Below the pieces are notes generated by a model. That model was not told where the DNA came from and did not search any database. It saw nothing but the letters and a program-made list of their open reading frames with translations. This document shows, one piece after another, positions 61,301-64,000 of a stretch of 64,000 bases of DNA; positions within the stretch are counted from its first letter, which is position 1; the number at the start of each line of letters is the position of its first letter. The translations under genes and the position numbers were made by a program. The stretch is taken from positions 541,001 to 605,000 of the forward strand of contig JAOTON010001073.1 of NCBI GenBank assembly GCA_034440635.1, given 5' to 3'. Origin of the DNA: Lepas anatifera (lineage: Eukaryota; Arthropoda; Thecostraca; Lepadidae).

Positions 61301-63919
61301 TGGCGCAGCTCCGTCCTCCTCTGCCCAGCCGCTACCCTGGCTCAGGTGAGACGCCCCCCCCCCCTCCCCTGTCCGTCCGTTTGTCAGAGCAGGCAGCTTC
61401 GGCGGGGCCGCGCCCCGGCGGCTGCGGCAGGGCTTTGGTTCCAGTCGCGTGATTAACGCTGCCGTGCTTTTCAAACGATTTGTGGCCGCTTCATGCCTAC
61501 TAACCTTGTTTGTATGCCACACGGAAACCATATTCCCAACGACTCCGCTGTTTTTCTAACATTCCCTGGTGTGGGCCATTTTTGTGCATAGGTACGGCTG
61601 TTTTGACGACGTCTCCCTGCACGCCTCATCCCTGCGCTCCTATGTCAGACCTGTCATAACTTTTTGAAATATTGAAGCGATGGTTTTGCAGACTACTGCC
61701 GGTCTCCCCCGCACCCTTTGCAGACTCCCAGTGCACCGGTGCTGGGTTTGGCAGTGTAGGTGTGGGTGGTGCTTGGGTGCTACATATCAGTTGTCAGCAA
61801 GCTTACAACCGTCCTCCGCTGTGGTGTTTTTGGATGATTTGAGTAGTCGAGTTGTTTTGTGTTTATATTAGTGCTTTACGTCATCAGGTCTGCTTTGCTC
61901 AACTTCATTGCTTATGAAAATTTGATTTAATTTTGGTTTTACTATTCAAGGCAGTCGCTTCTCTACGGTTTTTTGTATTTTTTTGTACCTCATCGGCACT
62001 CTGATATACTGAACTTTTTCTGCGTTCTCTGTACAGCACGATAATGTTCAACGTTTTATATGTTCTCCAGCCAGTGGGAAATTACATCTCATTGAGTTTA
62101 TTGGCATGCATACCTATGTAAATGGCTCTGCGCGATGCAAAAATAGATCGTTGATTTAACAACTGACGAAACAGTTAACTCAATTTCGTGGTCATCAATA
62201 GGCTGTGTTCATAACAAAAGATGATAAGATATGAGGCTTTCGATGTCATCGTTGTCGCTCGTTTTAGCGCTGCGCTCTAGCTTGCACTGGAGTTACCGTA
62301 CCAAAACCAAAGATATACGTACCTCAGTCAGTTTTCAGACACAACTGGCGTCCTCTCCGAAACCGTGCCGCCTGCCACCACGGACGCCACGCGAGCGGCG
62401 CGCCCCGTGCGTCCTCGTGCGTTTCACGGTGACCCCGTGCCGGCAGCCGGTCCTCAGAAACTGAACGGCCACCAGCGGCACCGGGACCGACTGTACGACA
62501 ACAGCTCTATGCTGAGCTCCGACCTCGAGTCGACCAGCTTCTTCGACTCGGAGGACGACGGCTCCAGCCGCATCACCTCTACCACAGGTCAGCACCAGCC
62601 CGGCACAGTACCCGCTGCCGGCAGGCCCGCCCCGCGCTCTCCTTAAAGGGAATGTGGCACCTTGGTCGAATCCTGGAATTGAGTGTAATTAAGGGTACTT
62701 TTAGCCGAAAATCATGGAGGCGTCCATGATTTCTCTGAAAAATGTACAATAAGCAAAATGTTTTGATTTTTGAAATGCGCCTCTAGGGAAAAATATATGC
62801 CTGTGGATGATGTCATGATCTGGCAACCACTACCATATTCAATAGGTTTCAAGGGCTTCGATTGGCATATACTCACCGTGATGTCAGCATATGTCGTCAC
62901 ACCAAACGCTGACAACTGTGGCCTGCTGCTTAGGGTACATGAGGGGTACATTTTAGGTAGGTTTTTAGCCTTTATCTACGGAGACTTTGAGTTTCAAGAC
63001 AAATGATATAGTGAGTGCCGGGTTTTCCGGCATGCTTTACAACTTGGCTATCTCAGCTAAAATCACGTTATAAAGGTGCCCCATTCCCTTTAACGGCCTG
63101 CTCTATTCTCCACTGTTCCCTCTGCGCTACGGCGTACAGATGTAGATAGTGTAGCTCTCCAGCGGAGAAACGACTGTTGGGCCTGTATAGTAGTAGTTCA
63201 GAGGGAGGGGCCACGCTTCGGTGTGCAGACCTGCTGGTGATTCAGTATAACAGAGGAAGTCCGGGGAGACCTCCCATGTGTGACGTCAAAATGAGTGATT
63301 CGTGTTTTCCATCGGTTAGTATGTCAAGCCCCCAATTCCGGCAGTTTTACTGGGTTAGATTTAGGCACTGGCCTTCAGAGCCGAGCGTATTTTGCAGTCA
63401 AGCATGTCCACAGCAAATGTCTCTGACTCCATCTCAGCTCCGCTTCAAACGGATTTTTTACTTGTTTTGCTAATTTTTCGAGTCTGACTTCACTACGCTC
63501 GGAAGGGGGTGGACCGCCAGACTCACATCAGGGTACGCAATAAAAATGACAAAGAAAGAACTTACGTAAAACTAAAGCATCCCTAAACATGAGATGTATG
63601 GGCCGGTTATTGCTGTCCTGACACTGACATCCAGCCTCGGCCACGGAGTAGTGATACCTCCGCGCTGCGTGCGTACGACAGGCAGTACCTCTGTGTCGCG
63701 GGTACACCGGCGACACAGACGGCGAAAACCACGCCCCCAGCGGGCGCCGGGCATGTCGCGCACCTCCTCCTTCTCCAGCATCACAGACAGCACCATGACC
63801 CTCAACATCATCACCGCCACCCTCAACATGGACACGGTCAACTTCCTGGGCATTAGCATCGTCGGCCAGAGCAACACCGGCGGCGACGGCGGCATCTACG
63901 TGGGCAGCATCATGAAAGG
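34131..63919 (+). CDS. dsh: dishevelled (Wnt pathway scaffold), 5' part, six coding exons; runs off the window end
   Basis: Joined exons 34131-34300, 54178-54247, 58090-58219, 61286-61345, 62339-62587 and 63682-63919 read as one open frame of 305 codons plus two bases. The order is a DIX domain (about residues 6-84, with [28 protein letters not shown] and VKEEI), a Ser/acidic linker with [18 protein letters not shown] at 203-220, a basic run (233-247), and the start of the PDZ domain from about 265 with the [11 protein letters not shown] ligand loop at 281-291. In the family, DIX polymerises Dishevelled and binds Axin, PDZ contacts Frizzled, and the protein relays canonical and planar-polarity Wnt signals at the membrane and in the cytoplasm. 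The rest of the PDZ and the DEP domain lie beyond the window. All introns are GT-AG. The identification is firm; exon 4 is the least certain part. Confidence 0.95.
34690..35905. repeat. large inverted repeat in dsh intron 1
   Basis: About 34690-35090 and 35590-35905 are diverged inverted copies. The left arm reads TTTTCAACAAGATCTTG, GGTGTGAATTTGTGAGACTG and TCTGGCCTGCTGCCATACTT; the complements of all three occur in reverse order in the right arm. Each arm itself has two or three copies of a GGTGTGAATTTT word. The spacer is about 500 bp. A transcript of the intron could fold into a long imperfect hairpin. Confidence 0.75.
35508..36634. mobile_element. possible TTAA element with family E termini
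   Basis: TTAAAGGATACTTGGCACCT at the left and the complement of TTAAAGAGAATGTGGCACCT at the right. The right 25 bases agree with the start of 62643-63093, but the interior is different. It overlaps the right arm of the inverted repeat, so one was built on or in the other. Confidence 0.5.
39226..39820. repeat. 45-bp minisatellite nested in a 297-bp duplication
   Basis: 39226-39310 and 39523-39615 are near-identical (GGCATGGACAACCCTTTAGA start), 297 bp apart. From about 39630 to 39800 there are about four units of 45 bp, with GGGACCATGTCGGGCTCGCC in each. Since 45 is a multiple of three, long open frames appear in several frames (e.g. 249 codons from 39335 on +, 201 codons on -). The [19 protein letters not shown] translation is a repeat artefact unless expression is shown. 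Confidence 0.85.
39427..39453 (-). mobile_element. isolated terminus of a family B TTAA element
   Basis: The complement reads TTAACCTTCGCCCGGGTGGG, identical to the left end of 31657-32735. No matching second end was found nearby; the 297-bp duplication may have copied or disrupted it. Confidence 0.5.
40130..40500. other. GC-rich island in dsh intron 1
   Basis: CpG-rich and flanked by AT-richer sequence. Overlapping frames on both strands show no domain. Possible regulatory element. Confidence 0.35.
42510..42910. other. GC-rich island in dsh intron 1
   Basis: Strongly GC- and CpG-rich. Upstream, at 42150-42200, lie clustered CAATCATCATC and CATCATTAGCG words of the homeodomain-site type. 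The frames here (77-115 codons) are Arg/Ala/Pro-rich with no domain. Confidence 0.35.
43400..44310. repeat. dispersed direct repeat pair, about 180-bp units
   Basis: 43405-43590 and 44126-44300 share, in order, TTACCTARCCATGTCT, CTCCTACCCTG, GGCAAGTATCGCCT, TTCGCCGCGCCCTC, GACTCAGGTCTGCTC and CTTGCTCGCAG. Each is followed about 80 bp later by CACCTATCCCTTT. The type of element is unknown. A C-run (about 43880) and G-rich MITE-like sequence lie between. Confidence 0.7.
44690..45270. repeat. diverged tandem duplication, about 480-bp period
   Basis: 44690-44790 and 45165-45265 align: GGGTCACGTGACTC versus GGGTCACATGACCC, then a TTTAGCGATGACTCCAAACC-like versus TTTAACGAGGACTGCAAATC-like block. 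A third related word, TGGGTCATGTGACCCG, is at 43637. The GTCACRTGAC core is a palindromic E-box. Confidence 0.6.
46404..46565. mobile_element. hAT-type MITE, 162 bp
   Basis: Ends CAGTGGCAGGTC and the decayed GACCCGTCACTA. The flanking octamers CCCACATG (46396-46403) and CCCATATG (46566-46573) match at seven of eight positions. The interior TTCGAAGTGTCCGAGTGCCC and ATGCATAGCC blocks are shared with 7146-7302 and 25609-25764. Confidence 0.75.
48026..48876 (+). mobile_element. TTAA-bounded nonautonomous element, GGTCA-rich family C, long copy
   Basis: TTAACACGTGCATTAACGGG at the left and the complement of TTAACACGCGCATTGACGGG at the right, both at TTAA. The head is TTTTTTCGGATATAGCATAA followed by GGCGCTTAGCGCC. 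Paired GGTCA/TGACC words lie throughout. The 124-codon minus-strand frame at 48192 is not a known protein. It is inverted relative to 50908-51659. Confidence 0.8.
49055..49108 (+). other. tRNA-like fragment with box B
   Basis: GGTTCGAGGACC (49097-49108) is a good box B, with a weak box A-like TGCAGTGGTCAGTA about 40 bp upstream and a TAGTTGACCACGCCACTATA arm between. Probably a SINE head or a tRNA relic. Confidence 0.35.
50684..50881 (+). mobile_element. tRNA-derived SINE with perfect 11-bp target duplication
   Basis: Flanked by TGGGGCTTCCT at 50684-50694 and 50871-50881. The body (50695-50870) starts with a tRNA-like head with box A TGGCTTAGTGGA (50704-50715) and box B GGTCCAAGTCCC (50748-50759). 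A body follows with GAGAGTTGGCGACGCGGTAT and GGTGCGTCGTTAAACCCC. It ends in CACAATTA, not poly(A). This is the best-preserved of four related copies (19430, here, 53219 and 55689). Confidence 0.85.
50908..51659 (-). mobile_element. TTAA-bounded element, GGTCA-rich family C, inverted copy
   Basis: TTAACACGCGATTGCGGGG at the left and CCAGGGGGCCTTGTTAA at the right. It aligns in reverse with 48026-48876 throughout, including GCGGCGCCGCGCCGCCG near the right end. It begins only 26 bp after the SINE target duplication. Confidence 0.8.
51670..52040. other. GC-rich island in dsh intron 1
   Basis: CpG-rich, with Ala/Val/Thr- or Arg-rich frames on both strands and no domain. It contains ATTGGC words (CCAAT-type) at about 51983 and 52011. 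Possible enhancer or alternative promoter, unproven. Confidence 0.35.
52440..53100. other. GC-rich island in dsh intron 1, about 1.1 kb before exon 2
   Basis: The longest GC-rich block in the intron, CpG-rich, with overlapping frames of 66-102 codons on both strands that do not resemble proteins. Possibly regulatory. Confidence 0.35.
53219..53391 (+). mobile_element. degenerate SINE copy
   Basis: It follows the order of 50695-50870: GGTCAGTGGATA (box A area), AAGTATTGTCTGATTCCCCA, GGGCGACGGCGTATGG and GTCTCGTTAAATCCCC. Box B is lost and no target duplication was found. Confidence 0.6.
54178..54247 (+). CDS. dsh: dsh coding exon 2: C-terminal half of the DIX domain
   Basis: Acceptor TTTTCAG ends at 54177 and donor GTAAGT starts at 54248. 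The first base completes Gly57, then the exon reads [20 protein letters not shown] followed by VSW, residues 58-80, ending in phase 0. The VKEE block corresponds to the family's DIX surface that contacts the neighbouring subunit in head-to-tail polymers. The fit to exon 1, 19.9 kb upstream, leaves no missing residue, so no exon is expected in between. Confidence 0.95.
54550..54705 (-). mobile_element. hAT-like MITE remnant
   Basis: The ends CACTGGCAGATATAGG and GGGTCCGGCAATG are partly inverted. The interior AAAAGGCATTTCCTCC matches 18640-18660 in reverse. No target duplication was found. Confidence 0.5.
55689..55870 (+). mobile_element. SINE copy, diverged
   Basis: The head has a weak box A near 55704 and box B GGTTCAAATTTC at 55746-55757. 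The body TGAATAAAGACTTTTCTCAG, GAGAGTCAGCGACGCC and GCCGGTGCTCCGCCAAGCTC follows 50695-50870. Target duplication not found. Confidence 0.65.
55895..56189 (-). mobile_element. hAT-type MITE, 295 bp, perfect 8-bp target duplication
   Basis: Ends CATTGGCGGACGCAGG and TGCATCCACCTCTG. Flanked by ACTAAAAC at 55887-55894 and 56190-56197. In reverse it matches 24434-24744 and 33001-33290, including the ACACTAGGTCGTT and CTAGATCTGTCGAGCACT blocks. Confidence 0.85.
56920..57300. other. GC-rich segment in dsh intron 2 with clustered homeodomain-type words
   Basis: CpG-rich, then GGATGATTATTAGCGGATGA with further TGATCAGCG near 57150-57190. No coding signal. Possible regulatory element. Confidence 0.3.
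58090..58219 (+). CDS. dsh: dsh coding exon 3: end of DIX and acidic linker
   Basis: Starts after GTTTACAG and reads [13 protein letters not shown], continuing the NGRVVSW of exon 2 exactly as in other Dishevelled proteins. It covers residues 81-123 and one base of codon 124. The linker part ([13 protein letters not shown]) resembles the TETESVVS segment of vertebrate Dvl. The donor is GTACGG at 58220, weaker than that of exon 1 or 2, and this boundary was chosen because it fits the phase of the next exons. Confidence 0.88.
59045..59256 (+). mobile_element. short GGTCA-containing inverted-repeat element
   Basis: GTGGGTGTTTGAAAACCCCC at the left and GTGTCAAACACCCCCCC at the right form imperfect inverted ends. 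The interior CTCGGCTCCTGTGCGGTATAG and GTCATGACAGGTCAAAGAAG blocks match 25130-25290. Looks like a deletion derivative of the GGTCA-rich elements. Confidence 0.5.
60306..60350. repeat. tandem pair, about 24-bp period
   Basis: CCAGGCGAGAACCCTGCAGTT is followed by CCAGGCGAGAACCCTGCGGTT, with TGACC words on either side. Confidence 0.85.
61286..61345 (+). CDS. dsh: candidate dsh exon 4: 60 bp, phase-symmetric, linker
   Basis: A C-rich tract ending in CCCCCCAG precedes it and a strong donor, GTGAGA, follows at 61346. It is exactly 60 bp and begins and ends in phase 1, so it can be included or skipped without breaking the frame between exons 3 and 5. In frame it reads [20 protein letters not shown] (residues 124-143), a Pro/Arg-rich linker without strong similarity to a domain. 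It is supported by splice signals, phase and openness, not by clear homology. It could be an alternative exon or a false call. Confidence 0.55.
62339..62587 (+). CDS. dsh: dsh coding exon 5: Ser/acidic linker before the PDZ domain
   Basis: The acceptor TTTTCAG ends at 62338. Two earlier AGs (62327 and 62331) would break the frame. It encodes residues 144-226 plus one base. The C-terminal part, [20 protein letters not shown], is the conserved motif that in vertebrate Dvl reads SSELE.TSFFDSDEDD, upstream of the PDZ domain. The N-terminal half is Pro/Ala/Thr-rich and poorly conserved. The donor is GTCAGC at 62588, a weak match, but it gives the phase required by exon 6. Confidence 0.88.
62643..63093 (+). 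mobile_element. TTAA-bounded MITE, family E, intact copy in dsh intron 5
   Basis: Bounded by TTAA (62643-62646 and 63090-63093). Inverted ends AGGGAATGTGGCACCTT and the complement of AGGGAATGGGGCACCTT. No coding capacity. It fills about 40% of the 1,094-bp intron between exons 5 and 6. A related copy is at 29798-30250 and similar ends are at 35508 and 36634. Confidence 0.85.
63682..63919 (+). CDS. dsh: dsh coding exon 6: basic stretch and N-terminal PDZ
   Basis: Starts after CGTACGACAG and encodes residues 227-305 plus two bases. A basic run ([15 protein letters not shown]) is followed by [15 protein letters not shown], a phosphorylatable Ser/Thr block, and the PDZ start with [11 protein letters not shown] and [14 protein letters not shown]. 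The donor GTGAGC is at 63920. It is the only AG in the neighbourhood that keeps phase 1 with exon 5. The pyrimidine tract is weak. The stretch NIITATLNM has Ala where the family typically has Val. Confidence 0.93.
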
Positions 63920-64000
63920 GTGAGCGGAGAGGAGAGGTGCGGATGGCTGCGTTGGATGGGGTTGTGGTCATTCTTGACTTGTGCTAAATCGAAGGAGGCT

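Noticed and set aside
60980..61531. 183-codon minus-strand frame
   Set aside because: It is antisense to the candidate dsh exon 4 in a GC-rich segment, shows Gly/Pro/Arg-rich composition and no domain.

Overview
This is a repeat-rich stretch of an animal nuclear genome. The evidence is GT-AG introns, non-LTR, SINE and DNA-transposon debris, minisatellites, and one recognisable split gene. That gene is dishevelled (dsh/Dvl), the cytoplasmic scaffold of Wnt signalling, on the + strand. Its first six coding exons lie between 34131 and 63919, and the window ends just inside the PDZ domain. The protein resembles arthropod Dishevelled (for example the [13 protein letters not shown] stretch before the PDZ core), so an arthropod, perhaps a crustacean, is my best guess; the sequence does not settle this. 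I recognise no other protein-coding host gene.

Layout. 1-5860: arrays of an approximately 22-bp minisatellite built on GAGACCAAGCTCGGGG. One array is split by a 5'-truncated non-LTR retrotransposon (about 1129-2317), and a further array lies in the opposite orientation at 5300-5860. A 1-kb TTAA-flanked transposon lies between them. 5861-33900: the region upstream of dsh, with no recognisable gene, filled with two kinds of nonautonomous DNA transposon. The first is TTAA-bounded (piggyBac-like) elements, several of them full of GGTCA motifs. The second is small hAT-type MITEs with CAGTGGCGGATCC-like ends, some with perfect 8-bp target-site duplications. SINE copies, a foldback hairpin and GC-rich islands are scattered through it.

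33940-63919: dsh. Exon 1 (34131-34300) and exon 2 (54178-54247) encode the DIX domain and are separated by a 19.9-kb intron full of repeats. Exon 3 (58090-58219), a candidate 60-bp exon 4 (61286-61345) and exon 5 (62339-62587) encode the acidic/Ser-rich linker. Exon 6 (63682-63919) encodes the basic stretch and the start of the PDZ domain. All junctions are in phase and give an open frame of 305 codons plus two bases.

The most unusual material is the TTAA element superfamily, which spreads dense AGGTCA (nuclear-receptor half-site-like) arrays around and inside dsh. Also notable are a SINE whose tRNA-like head has become a 46-bp palindrome, a large inverted repeat in intron 1, and a 60-bp phase-symmetric exon.
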